A DNA stretch of 64,000 bases from Calothrix sp. NIES-4101 (GTDB taxonomy: Bacteria > Cyanobacteriota > Cyanobacteriia > Cyanobacteriales > Nostocaceae): the NCBI GenBank assembly GCA_004296455.1, contig AP018280.1, forward strand, positions 5,208,001-5,272,000, written 5' to 3'. Positions within the stretch are counted from its first letter, which is position 1; each line of letters begins with the position of its first letter. Made by a program: the position numbers and the translations under genes. The notes beneath the pieces were generated by a model. The model was not told the origin of the DNA and did not search any database. It saw only the letters and a list, made by a program, of their open reading frames with translations. Of the stretch, positions 1-9,625 are shown piece after piece.

Positions 1-719
1 TCCATCACCTCTGGACGTAATACAGAATAATTCTCTGTTAAGGGATTATCACCTTTCATTTCAAATTGTGTTTGGCTATTGCGGGCGATGCAATGGAAAA
101 ATATAGCCTCCTCCACAGCCGAAACTAAAGCATGTCCAATACCACCTAACATTGAATGATAAGACCAGACAGTCAGGGGATATTTGCCATTTTGTGTGAG
201 TTTTTGCACATAATGGTAGGCATGTTTTTCTAAAAACTCATAACTATAATTTAAACTAAATGCGATCGCAGGATTAACTTGCCAAATCCCTTGTTCAATA
301 TCATTTGGTGTAATATTTGTGGCTGCGGGTATTGGGTGTTCTCCATTTTGATTAATCCAGAAAATCGGATGGAATATTTGCATTGCCGTATGGGTATCCA
401 TCGTTGGTACAATTGTTGTAATTGTGCCTAAATTCCTGTAGATAAACTCACACAACCTTATATTATCTGCGATCGCACCTTTTCCAGACTTGCCGCCGAC
501 AAATAATTCAAAATCAGGAATGCAAAAGGTATTTTGTACATCAATTAAGAGTAAACAAATACGCCTTTTGTCTGCGGATGCGGCTTGAAGATGATAATTT
601 TTTGCCCATGCTCGTGCCTCAGTCGCACGTTGTTGGTAAGGTACACGCCAAACTTGACCAACTATATCCGGGTTAAAATGCGGGGGAATGGGCAAGTGAA
701 TTTGATTTTGAGTCGCCAT
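1..719 (-). CDS. Isochorismatase/nicotinamidase-like cysteine hydrolase, C-terminus cut by window edge
   Basis: Read on the minus strand, an ATG at 719 opens a frame that stays open to the window edge (239 codons visible). It contains the family's first strand and acid motif ([11 protein letters not shown], about residues 56-66), then a VPTMDTH segment and an IFHPIFW segment typical of nicotinamidase-type isochorismatase folds. The family hydrolyses amides or vinyl ethers with an Asp-Lys-Cys triad. The segment where the nucleophile is expected (around [11 protein letters not shown]) has no obvious Cys, so activity is uncertain. The end of the protein lies outside the window. Substrate cannot be assigned. 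A second member of the superfamily is encoded at 34096-34869, but the two are clearly different subfamilies. Confidence 0.8.
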   Translation of the reverse strand, partial: MATQNQIHLPIPPHFNPDIVGQVWRVPYQQRATEARAWAKNYHLQAASADKRRICLLLIDVQNTFCIPDFELFVGGKSGKGAIADNIRLCEFIYRNLGTITTIVPTMDTHTAMQIFHPIFWINQNGEHPIPAATNITPNDIEQGIWQVNPAIAFSLNYSYEFLEKHAYHYVQKLTQNGKYPLTVWSYHSMLGGIGHALVSAVEEAIFFHCIARNSQTQFEMKGDNPLTENYSVLRPEVM

Positions 720-1127
720 AATCGCAATAAAGTTTTTCCTTCGCTTTTTCTTTTTGTTCCTTTATCATGGCTCACAAAAAATATTTATACCAACATTCAG
801 ATACCAAAATTCAGTAATCATCTAAATCTCTTGGGGTTGATTGCAATCGACTGATAAGTAGGAAGGCAGAATTATTTGTTTTCAGCATTTCGACACTTCG
901 TCAAGCTCAGGGCATCGCAGTACATCGCTACACTCAACCCAGCATCTAATTTACTTTAATTCCACCCATCTCCCCATCTCCCCATCTCCGCGTCACCGCG
1001 TCACCAGCTGTTACTTGCTTTTGGAGAATTGCTATTAGTCACCATTGAGTAAAATGAATCCAACAAGCTCTAAGCCACAAACTCTAATACATGATGGAAT
1101 TAGAGAAACAAATATTAAGTGATATAT
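720..1127. other. Intergenic region with low-complexity repeat
   Basis: This gap separates two divergently read genes and should hold both promoters. It has no convincing ORF. Positions 964-1005 are a short C-rich tandem tract (CCCCATCT and CGCGTCAC units). Positions 1017-1039 carry a sequence (TTTTGGAGAATTGCTATTAG) that recurs with one change at 9050-9069. Confidence 0.6.
964..1005. repeat. C-rich short tandem repeat
   Basis: Imperfect repeats of CCCCATCT followed by CGCGTCAC units. The same kind of tract occurs in the 17801-17900 gap, so it is a dispersed intergenic motif rather than part of a gene. Confidence 0.7.
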
Positions 1128-2480
1128 ATGAGTGACATACATTTAATTGCTGAACAAGCCCTGGTAGAAAGACAAAAATTACCGCAGACTTTCGGCGTGG
1201 AAATGTATAAACCCAGTTACGACGGCTTGGGTTTGGCAAATATTGCAGCTTTGGCGGTAGACTTTTTGTGTCCAGAAGCACCAGTGCTAAGCAAGCAGAA
1301 TCCTGTACCGACCTTCAGACCGGAATTACTAGGTGTTAAATCGGTTACAGATGCTTGGAACAGTTGGCGATCGCAAGCACCGATTAAACATGTGGTGTTG
1401 TTAATCTTGGATGCTTTAGGCTACGACCAGTTAATCACATTGATGAATGCAGGAGATACACCGAGATTAGCTGAAGCTTGCAGGAAAGAGCAAGCTTTTT
1501 TTATGCCTGCAACTTCCGTATTTCCCACGACGACAGTCACCGCTTTAACCTCGGCTGCCACTGCTTATGCACCTGCTCAACACGGATTAATTGGAACTCA
1601 CGTTTATTTTCAAGAAATTGGTGGTGCAGTAAATTTAATTGGCTTTCGCCCTAGTGTTTCTCCAACTTCCACACCCTACTTGGATACCCAACTCAATCCC
1701 GATAATTTAATACCAGTGCCGAATATATATCTGCGTATGGAAAAAGCTGGGGTAAATGTGGAAATTATTAATTACTACCAGTTTAAAAATTCTAGTATTA
1801 GCCGGTTTACAAGTGCTGAAAGTAGTGCTGGTAAAGACAATTTTGTGGGATATTTGACACCAGCAGATGCTTTGAGTCAATTGCGATCGCGATGTGAATC
1901 TTTAGTATCCCATAATCCCAGTTTCACGTACCTTTATATTCCCAATATTGATACTTTAGCCCACCGCTATCAACCGTTAAGCCCTAATTACCGGGCAGAA
2001 GTAGCAGCAATTGATTTTTCCCTACATCGGGAATTATTCGCACCATTAGCAGGACGTAGTGATACTGTATTGTTATTAGTCGCAGACCACGGACAAATAC
2101 CAGTTTACCCAGAAAACATAATTTGGCTGGAGAAACACCCCACTTTAACGGAAAACCTGCTCATACAAACTGGGGGTTCTCGCTATCAATATTTGCATAT
2201 TCGTAAGGGAAAAGAGGTAAAAGTTGCTGATTACATAGGAGAAAATTTAGCAGACAAAATGCTATTTTTGTGGAAAGAACAAGCGATCGCTCTGGGTTTG
2301 TTGGGATTAACTGGGGAAAATTTGAGCGATATCAATGACGAGCGTATTGGCGATGCAATAATTCTTCCCAAAGATGGCTATGTTTGTTTTGATGATGCCA
2401 CAAAAAAACATCCCGTTGGCATTCATGGTGGTTTGAGTCGAGCAGAGATGTTAATTCCGTTTTTGGCTTATCGATTTTAG
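1128..2480 (+). CDS. Alkaline phosphatase-superfamily protein (nucleotide pyrophosphatase/phosphodiesterase type)
   Basis: The 450-residue product has the metal and nucleophile layout of the type I phosphodiesterase/nucleotide pyrophosphatase family. It shows VVLLILDALGYD (first metal Asp), then SVFPTTTVTALTSA, where a Thr in the TTT stretch would be the nucleophile, then IPNIDTLAHRY (Asp and His metal ligands), VADHGQIP (Asp-His ligands) and a late GIHGG His. No signal peptide is visible, so it is probably cytoplasmic. A GTG at 1119 extends the frame by three codons; the ATG at 1128 is preferred. The substrate cannot be told from sequence: family members cleave nucleotides, phosphodiesters or phosphonates. 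It stands alone, convergent with the GAPDH gene. Confidence 0.85.
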   Translation: MSDIHLIAEQALVERQKLPQTFGVEMYKPSYDGLGLANIAALAVDFLCPEAPVLSKQNPVPTFRPELLGVKSVTDAWNSWRSQAPIKHVVLLILDALGYDQLITLMNAGDTPRLAEACRKEQAFFMPATSVFPTTTVTALTSAATAYAPAQHGLIGTHVYFQEIGGAVNLIGFRPSVSPTSTPYLDTQLNPDNLIPVPNIYLRMEKAGVNVEIINYYQFKNSSISRFTSAESSAGKDNFVGYLTPADALSQLRSRCESLVSHNPSFTYLYIPNIDTLAHRYQPLSPNYRAEVAAIDFSLHRELFAPLAGRSDTVLLLVADHGQIPVYPENIIWLEKHPTLTENLLIQTGGSRYQYLHIRKGKEVKVADYIGENLADKMLFLWKEQAIALGLLGLTGENLSDINDERIGDAIILPKDGYVCFDDATKKHPVGIHGGLSRAEMLIPFLAYRF

Positions 2481-2679
2481 ATATTTTGATGTGGTTTGTC
2501 TAAGGAATTTTAAAGTTTAATTTTAAAGTTTCTTAATCATCTTCGAGAATGTAGAGCGGCATCACCCGCCCTACAAAATTAAACATCGTCAGAATTAACC
2601 TTTACACAGTAATACCATTTCACTAAAATCGTGAAACATATCCAAATTCTGAAACCCTTGTAAAATCAGGATTTCTTAA

Positions 2680-2749
2680 TTGCGTAGCTTGCTAGTCTTC
2701 GACAACGCCTAACGGCGTACACTCTTCGAGAAGGCTTGCGCCTACGCAA
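2680..2749. repeat. 70-bp palindromic cyanobacterial repeat
   Basis: The ends TTGCGTAG (2680-2687) and CTACGCAA (2742-2749) are perfect inverted repeats. The interior has further short palindromes (CGCCTAACGGCG, CTTCGAGAAG). It resembles the small palindromic elements scattered through filamentous cyanobacterial genomes. Confidence 0.7.
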
Positions 2750-2762
2750 CAGCGAGTATTGC

Positions 2763-2790
2763 GAATTGCGAATTGTGAATTGTGAATTGG
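2763..2790. repeat. Heptamer tandem repeat
   Basis: Four head-to-tail copies of GAATTGN. Such short tandemly repeated repetitive heptamers are a known feature of heterocystous cyanobacterial genomes. Confidence 0.8.
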
Positions 2791-2808
2791 TATAACCAGC
2801 ATACTTGG

Positions 2809-4276
<1,468 letters not shown>

Positions 4277-5059
4277 ATGACAGAGCCAATTATCGAATTA
4301 AAAGGTGTTTCTAAGACGTTTGGTAATAATAAAGTTTTAGATAATATCGATTTAAGTATTTATAGAGGGGATGCATTAGGAATAATTGGTCCTTCGGGAA
4401 CTGGGAAATCAACGGTTTTACGAGTGATTGCGGGGTTAACAGCACCCGATTCTGGGGAAGTTTATATACAAGGAAGGCGACGACAGGGTTTAATCGAAGA
4501 TGGTGATGACCCAGTGGGAATTGGGATGGTATTTCAGCAAGCAGCTTTGTTTGATTCGTTGACGGTGGAGGAAAATGTCGGATTTTTGCTGTATCAGCAT
4601 TCCAAGTTGTCCAAACAAAGGATTCGCGATTTGGTGAATCAGAGGTTAGAAATGGTTGGTTTGGGGGGAATTGGAGATAGATATCCGTCGGAATTATCAG
4701 GAGGGATGCGGAAACGGGTGAGTTTTGCACGGGCAATTATTTCCAATCCCGATCGCCCTCAAGATTCGGCAGAAGTTTTATTATACGATGAACCGACAGC
4801 TGGACTTGATCCGATTGCGTCAACTGTGATCGAAGATTTGATTCGCGAATTAGGTACGATTTCCGGAGGTTGTAGCACCTATGCGATTGTCACCCACCAG
4901 GATAGTACGATTCGCCGTACAGCTGATAGACTTGTGTTTCTGTACCAGGGTAAAGTGCAATGGCAAGGAAATGTGAATGAAGTTGATACTACAGATCATC
5001 CTTTGATTAGACAATTTATGAGTGGTAGTGTCAGAGGACCAATTCAAGTAGCGGGATAA
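4277..5059 (+). CDS. ABC transporter ATPase, MlaF/Ttg2A-like
   Basis: A 260-residue ATPase of the MCE-associated lipid/organic-solvent transporter class. Walker A is GPSGTGKST (38-46), the Q-loop Gln is near 88, the signature is LSGGMRKR (140-147) and Walker B is VLLYDEP (167-173), followed by TAGLDPIAS, which is typical of the Mla/Ttg2A/TGD3 subgroup. ATG 4277 is chosen: the frame extends upstream to a TTG at 4205, but homologues begin close to the PIIELKGVSK strand. The MCE protein follows 26 bp downstream in the same direction, so the two probably form an operon for transport of lipids across the envelope. No permease gene lies in the window, so it must be encoded elsewhere. Confidence 0.92.
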   Translation: MTEPIIELKGVSKTFGNNKVLDNIDLSIYRGDALGIIGPSGTGKSTVLRVIAGLTAPDSGEVYIQGRRRQGLIEDGDDPVGIGMVFQQAALFDSLTVEENVGFLLYQHSKLSKQRIRDLVNQRLEMVGLGGIGDRYPSELSGGMRKRVSFARAIISNPDRPQDSAEVLLYDEPTAGLDPIASTVIEDLIRELGTISGGCSTYAIVTHQDSTIRRTADRLVFLYQGKVQWQGNVNEVDTTDHPLIRQFMSGSVRGPIQVAG

Positions 5060-5085
5060 GAACGGTTAGAAGTTAGGAGTTAAAC

Positions 5086-6582
5086 ATGCGATCGCTGCGG
5101 ACAGTACGAGAGGGTTCAGTCGGGTTATTATTCCTAGTTGGGTTAGGTGTGTTTGGGTTAATTTTCCTATGGTTAAACCGCTTTACAGCCTCCCAAAATT
5201 CCTATAAGGCTTTTGTTGAGTTTGCGAATGCTGGGGGGATGCAAAAAGGAGCGCCAGTCCGCTTTCGTGGTGTGAAGGTGGGCAGAATTGCGTCGATTAA
5301 GCCGGGACCGAATAATGTTGAAGTCGAAATCGAAATTAACCAACCTAACTTGATTATCCCTCGTGATGTGGTTGTGGAAGCTAACCAAAGCGGTTTAATT
5401 GCTGAAAGTTTAATTGATATTTTTCCCAAATCATCGATTCCTGAAGGTGCTATTGCTGGAAAGCCTCTAGAAAAAGACTGCGATGAACAACAAATTGTTT
5501 GTAATGGAACCCGTCTTCAAGGTAAGATTGGTATTAGTATTGATGAAGTTTTGCGCTCAACCAATGATCTGGCTGTCGTTTACAGCGACCCTAAATTTTA
5601 CAGTAATCTGAATAAAGTATTAGAACAAGGTGCGATCGCGGCAGCAAATGTCGCCGAATTAAGTAAAAATCTCAGTGTTCTCAGCAAAAGCTCTCAATCT
5701 CAATTTAATAACGTTTCCGGTCTGACAACATCATTACAACGCACTGCTAATCAAGTTAGTGTTTCCACCGCAAAACTAAGTGTAACTGCTGATCGCACCC
5801 TCAACCAATTTGGGACAACAGCCAACCAATTCAACGCCACCGCCACACAATTACGTTCTACCAGTAGCGATGCTAGCAGGTTGTTAAATAACCTCGATAG
5901 CCTTGTCACCAGTAATCGTTCTTCGCTAGTTTCCACCCTCAATAATATCTCCGAAAGCAGCAACCAACTACGCGCAACAGTTAACAGCCTTTCACCATCT
6001 CTTAACCGCTTAACACAAGGGGAACTGATCAAAAATCTGGAAACCCTTTCAGCTAATGCCGCACAAGCATCAGCAAACCTCCGGGATGCCACTAAAACCC
6101 TTAACGACCCCAAAAACGCTGTAGTATTACAACAAACTCTAGATTCCGCCAGGGTGACATTTGAAAATACCCAAAAAATTACCTCAGATTTAGATGAATT
6201 AACAGGTGATCCTAAATTTCGTACTAATTTAAGACAGCTTGTCAATGGTTTAAGCGGTTTAGTTTCCTCAACCCAACAAATTGAACAGCAAGTACAAGTA
6301 GCTCAAACCTTGGATTTGATGAAAGCTGATCATGTTTCAACGCCGACATCAACTGTTGGTACTTCCACAGAGAATCAACCCAGCAATCAAATCTTTCCTA
6401 CTGCCGAATTTTCACAATTATCAAAAACTCAAGCACCCCAGCAACGTAAACAAGCAGTCAATCGTTTACTAAGAGTTCTGAAAAAAAATAGCGAAGCTGC
6501 AAAACTTGTACCTCAAAATTCTCAAGGTAAAGTCGTTAATTATAGTAATCAGAAAGAACAACAAACAGATATGCAAAAATAA
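5086..6582 (+). CDS. MCE-domain substrate-binding protein (MlaD/TGD2-like)
   Basis: 498 residues. There is a short cytoplasmic N-terminus, one TM segment (about 12-32), then a single MCE domain (about 38-118, with GGMQKGAPVRFRGVKVG and IAESLIDIFP) and a long Ser/Thr/Asn/Gln-rich, mostly helical region to about residue 410, then a low-complexity tail. MCE proteins form hexameric rings that hand lipids between membranes together with an MlaE-type permease and MlaF-type ATPase. The long helical extension is characteristic of cyanobacterial and plastid TGD2-like members. It directly follows the matching ATPase gene. Confidence 0.9.
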   Translation: MRSLRTVREGSVGLLFLVGLGVFGLIFLWLNRFTASQNSYKAFVEFANAGGMQKGAPVRFRGVKVGRIASIKPGPNNVEVEIEINQPNLIIPRDVVVEANQSGLIAESLIDIFPKSSIPEGAIAGKPLEKDCDEQQIVCNGTRLQGKIGISIDEVLRSTNDLAVVYSDPKFYSNLNKVLEQGAIAAANVAELSKNLSVLSKSSQSQFNNVSGLTTSLQRTANQVSVSTAKLSVTADRTLNQFGTTANQFNATATQLRSTSSDASRLLNNLDSLVTSNRSSLVSTLNNISESSNQLRATVNSLSPSLNRLTQGELIKNLETLSANAAQASANLRDATKTLNDPKNAVVLQQTLDSARVTFENTQKITSDLDELTGDPKFRTNLRQLVNGLSGLVSSTQQIEQQVQVAQTLDLMKADHVSTPTSTVGTSTENQPSNQIFPTAEFSQLSKTQAPQQRKQAVNRLLRVLKKNSEAAKLVPQNSQGKVVNYSNQKEQQTDMQK

Positions 6583-6709
6583 AGTATGTTCTCATTTGGT
6601 TAAATAAAACCAATTGCATGAAAAGCATGAATCTCAGAAAAATAAATTTATTAAATTTATATTTTATTAAATTCTCTAACTAATCCCCCAATATTTAGAG
6701 CAACACGTC

Positions 6710-7447
6710 ATGCTAAAGTCTAAATTGCCAAAATACCTACCATCCGCCGAAGAACTGCCCGATTCAGACGAACAACCTGTGGATAACGAACTTCAAGAAT
6801 TATTGCCAGGGTTACTCAAAGCAATACTGCTAATATTATGGGCAGAAAGAATGGATTGGTTGTTTGGTGTAGATATGGGTATTTATTATCACCCAGACCA
6901 ACCACCAATAGTACCAGACGGCTTTCTAAGCTTGGGGGTTGAACGTTTTTACGATGAAGAACTGCGTCCCAGCTACGTATTATGGGATGAAAATGTTGTT
7001 CCGATTTTCGCTTTGGAAGTCGTTTCCCAAAATTATCGAAAAGAATACACCGATAAAAAAGATGATTATGCAGATTTAGGGATACTTTACTATGTTGTCT
7101 ATTCCTCCCGTCGCCGTCACAAGCCTCGCTTAGAAGTCTATAAATTAATAGATGGGGAATATGTGTTGCAGGAAGGAAACCCCATTTGGATGCCAGAAAT
7201 TGGCTTGGGAATCGGCTGCCAAAGGGGTAACTATTCTGGAGTCACACGCGAATGGTTGTACTGGTATGACGAAGAAGGAAGACGCTACCCCACCCCCCAA
7301 GAATGGATTCAACAAGAATCAATACGTGTAATAGAAGCGCAAAAACAAGCTCAACAAGCCCAGGTACAGGCTCAACAAGCGCAAGAACGTGCTGAACGCC
7401 TAGCAGCAAAGTTACGCGAACTAAATATCGATCCCGATCGCATTTAA
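6710..7447 (+). CDS. Uma2 family (DUF820) endonuclease-fold protein
   Basis: 245 residues with the PD-(D/E)xK-like core of the Uma2 family: VPDGFLSLG (acidic Asp near 66), PIFALEVVSQNYRKEY (Glu-x-Val strand, about 100-115), a KKDDYADLGILYYVVYS segment and the WMPEIGLGIGC strand. The C-terminus (about 205-245) is a Gln/Ala-rich coiled coil ending in LRELNIDPDRI, which is typical of these proteins. They are abundant in filamentous cyanobacteria and their biological role is unknown; nuclease activity is inferred from fold. It is monocistronic and convergent with the cyclophilin gene, 19 bp away. Confidence 0.9.
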   Translation: MLKSKLPKYLPSAEELPDSDEQPVDNELQELLPGLLKAILLILWAERMDWLFGVDMGIYYHPDQPPIVPDGFLSLGVERFYDEELRPSYVLWDENVVPIFALEVVSQNYRKEYTDKKDDYADLGILYYVVYSSRRRHKPRLEVYKLIDGEYVLQEGNPIWMPEIGLGIGCQRGNYSGVTREWLYWYDEEGRRYPTPQEWIQQESIRVIEAQKQAQQAQVQAQQAQERAERLAAKLRELNIDPDRI

Positions 7448-7466
7448 TCCGCGTTCAAGCTTAAAT

Positions 7467-8237
7467 TTATTTAATTTGTTTTTTCAGGTTATTTAAACCT
7501 TTAACTACCCTAGCAGATTGGATGCGATCGCCCTGTTTAATTTTATCTACTACATCCATCCCCTTAGTAACATAACCAAATACGGCGTATTTACCATCCA
7601 AAAAATCTAGTTCATCTAAAGCAAAATAAAATTGTGATGATGCTGAATTTGCTTCGTTAGCACGAGCCATTGCCACAGCACCGCGTTTATGTCGCAACAC
7701 TGGAATTTGACGACTTTCCAGAACCTTTCCGTAGGTAGGCTGTTTAGCTCCTCTGGGCTTAATTTCTAGAGGTACATAACGAGTTTTTCCAGTTGCGGGA
7801 TTAATCCAACCACCTGTTCCCCATTGCTCAACAGGGATTTTTGGGTTTTTACTCTGAGGATCGCCACCTTGAACGACAAATGGCTGCGGCTCGCGGACAA
7901 CACGATGGAATACTAGACCATCATAAGCTTGTTTTTGTACCAAATCAACAAAATTACCCGCACTAATTGGGGCATTTGTCCCGTCAACTTCAATGGTAAT
8001 AGGTGCTTTATTTACTGTAATTACAACGGTTGCCTTACCTACGAGTCGTGGTATTGTTTTTATTTGTGCATTAATATCTGAATTAATATCCGAAGGAGCA
8101 GGTTGTTGAGCAATATGAGTGATTTTACCTGCGGAAACGGGTTGTTGTAAGCTATGAGCCGCAGTTGCGATCGCCAGTAAGGTGACAGTGCTGAGAATGC
8201 CGATATTGTAATTATTTTTGTGGGGATGCTGTAACAT
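7467..8237 (-). CDS. Exported cyclophilin-type peptidyl-prolyl isomerase
   Basis: 256 residues. An N-terminal hydrophobic stretch (about 11-30) acts as a signal or anchor, followed by a linker and a cyclophilin domain (about 68-250). Active-site features include the YDGLVFHRVV segment with the conserved Arg, FVVQGGDP, the ANSASSQFYFAL segment and FLDGKYAVFGYV. An insertion rich in Lys/Gly/Pro (GGWINPATGKTRYVPLEIKP region) is usual in cyanobacterial thylakoid/periplasmic cyclophilins. Predicted to catalyse cis-trans isomerisation of prolyl bonds in the periplasm or lumen. Confidence 0.93.
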   Translation of the reverse strand: MLQHPHKNNYNIGILSTVTLLAIATAAHSLQQPVSAGKITHIAQQPAPSDINSDINAQIKTIPRLVGKATVVITVNKAPITIEVDGTNAPISAGNFVDLVQKQAYDGLVFHRVVREPQPFVVQGGDPQSKNPKIPVEQWGTGGWINPATGKTRYVPLEIKPRGAKQPTYGKVLESRQIPVLRHKRGAVAMARANEANSASSQFYFALDELDFLDGKYAVFGYVTKGMDVVDKIKQGDRIQSARVVKGLNNLKKQIK

Positions 8238-8486
8238 TAATTTTTCTGCGTAAAATTACTACGGTCTTACTGTATCTATTTTTGTCGATAATGTCGCCTA
8301 AAGTTTTCGCTTCTGGATAATTTTCGTATTTCCTGGTTATTTTATTGATGCTAATTTTTTATTTTCCAGGAATTATGACCTTTAATAATACCATTGGGCA
8401 CCGAAAGAGAGTAAAAAGCGTCACAAATTACTAAATGATTTATTGATTGGCTTTTAGCTGTAATGCTAATAAAAAAATGACACTTA

Positions 8487-8492
8487 GAGGAG
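8487..8492 (+). promoter_or_regulatory. Ribosome binding site supporting the GTG start at 8499
   Basis: GAGGAG lies six bases before GTG 8499 and immediately before ATG 8493. Only the GTG has workable spacing. Confidence 0.7.
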
Positions 8493-8498
8493 ATGAAC

Positions 8499-8882
8499 GT
8501 GAACAAATTAACTCAAACACTATTGGCATCAGCAAGTTTATTAGCATTGTTTGCCCCATTCCCAGCTTCCGCCCAACTTGCCCCCCAACCTTGGGTATCC
8601 GTTGGCAGCAAAGATGGTGATATTACTTACTCAGCAGGTGCTAGGGCACTGAATCTGGGTGCAGAGATTGGTGTTGGACCTGATGGGGCTACTGGTATCG
8701 ATGTACTCAAGTTTTTATCTTTACCTTATCTTTCTCCGTATGTAGGTTTGGGATACTATTCCAATGACAAAGGCGTGGCTGTTTCTGGTGGTGTTCAAGT
8801 TGGAGCAACCAAAAATGTCTTTGTAGGTGCTGGTTACAATTCTGTACGCGGTTTTAATGGGCAGTTAGGAATCCGCTTCTAG
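8499..8882 (+). CDS. Small exported protein, unknown function
   Basis: 127 residues. A clear signal peptide (about 1-25, cleavage after FPASA) is followed by a Gly-rich mature part with alternating hydrophobic residues and short beta-like strands (YVGLGYYSNDK, VSGGVQVGATK, VFVGAGYNSV), ending in RF. The aromatic C-terminal residue and strand pattern would fit a small outer-membrane or beta-rich envelope protein, but no family was recognised. An ATG at 8493 directly abuts the GAGGAG at 8487-8492, whereas the GTG at 8499 sits six bases after it, so GTG is taken as the start. Confidence 0.75.
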   Translation: MNKLTQTLLASASLLALFAPFPASAQLAPQPWVSVGSKDGDITYSAGARALNLGAEIGVGPDGATGIDVLKFLSLPYLSPYVGLGYYSNDKGVAVSGGVQVGATKNVFVGAGYNSVRGFNGQLGIRF

Positions 8883-8982
8883 TGGTTTGCCAAGCGAAAA
8901 TGGATGGGTTGAGATTGACTCGGAGAGACGGAGACAAGAAGGTGCGGACTTCTTAGAGGTTTGCTAGTCCACCAGGTGGCTC

Positions 8983-9032
8983 ATATCGTTTCTCCAAAAT
9001 CCGGCAACACATAAATATAGATATCCGTGTCT
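8983..9032. repeat. Dispersed ~50-bp repeat, copy 1
   Basis: ATATCGTTTCTCCAAAA followed by GGCAACACATAAA and a GTGTC tail. A second copy in the same orientation is at 14987-15035 with only a few differences. Confidence 0.75.
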
Positions 9033-9118
9033 CTCCATCTGTTACTTTCTTTTGGAGAATTGGTATTAGCCATACGTCTGGCTAGACTCATAATTTTATT
9101 CCTGCAAAGTTGCTTTGG

Positions 9119-9183
9119 TAGACTACTAGCTACGAGCATAAAGAGTAGTTGCGAGAAACTAGTTTGCCCCAGCTAGTAGTCTA
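9119..9183. repeat. Inverted repeat with 13-bp perfect arms
   Basis: Arms TAGACTACTAGCT (9119-9131) and AGCTAGTAGTCTA (9171-9183) are perfectly complementary and separated by 39 bases. No T-run follows, so it is not a standard terminator. It could be a structured RNA or a small palindromic element. Confidence 0.7.
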
Positions 9184-9625
9184 GAGGCATTCGTGACATA
9201 TAAAGATAAAATTACTTTTGTCAATTAGAATTTATGTTGATTTTTTAGGGATAATCTATGTATTAAAATCAGCTTTGTACTGAGGAAACGACACAAAAAT
9301 AAATGGTGAACCCAAAAATTAGGCGATCGCGAACCAAAAAACAGTGTTTTCTATCGCGGTTTTTGGTAAATTTTTCATCCTATAGATAGATTGACAAATG
9401 CATCACAATCTTAACCTGTCACCAATCGTCTAGAGGTAGAGATGATGCTTTGAAAATTTTATCACTAGCTTTCGAGGTATGCTAAAAATAAGCTACTCGA
9501 AAATATTAGAATTAGCTTGTCTGGGTCAAACTCAGATAAAAAGCAGCAAAAGTGAAGGTTATAGCAAAGAAGATTAAACAAAAATAATCGCACTTTGAAG
9601 CGATAGATTCAACAGGACACTCCTT

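Larger units (their letters stand above)
2481..2808. other. Convergent intergenic region with repeat elements
   Basis: The gap lies between the 3' ends of the phosphatase-like gene and the GAPDH gene. It has no ORF of note. It holds a palindromic element (2680-2749) and a heptamer tandem repeat (2763-2790), listed separately. Confidence 0.6.
8883..9625. other. Repeat-rich intergenic region upstream of the WD40 gene
   Basis: 743 bp without a credible ORF. It contains a dispersed repeat (8983-9032), a 20-base motif shared with 1017-1039, and a long-armed inverted repeat (9119-9183). The last 400 bp are AT-rich and presumably contain the promoter of the WD40 gene. Confidence 0.6.

Noticed and set aside
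2763-2790. Regular short repeats considered as a CRISPR remnant
   Set aside because: The units are seven bases with no spacers. No stretch in the window has the 24-37-bp repeats and unique spacers of a CRISPR array.
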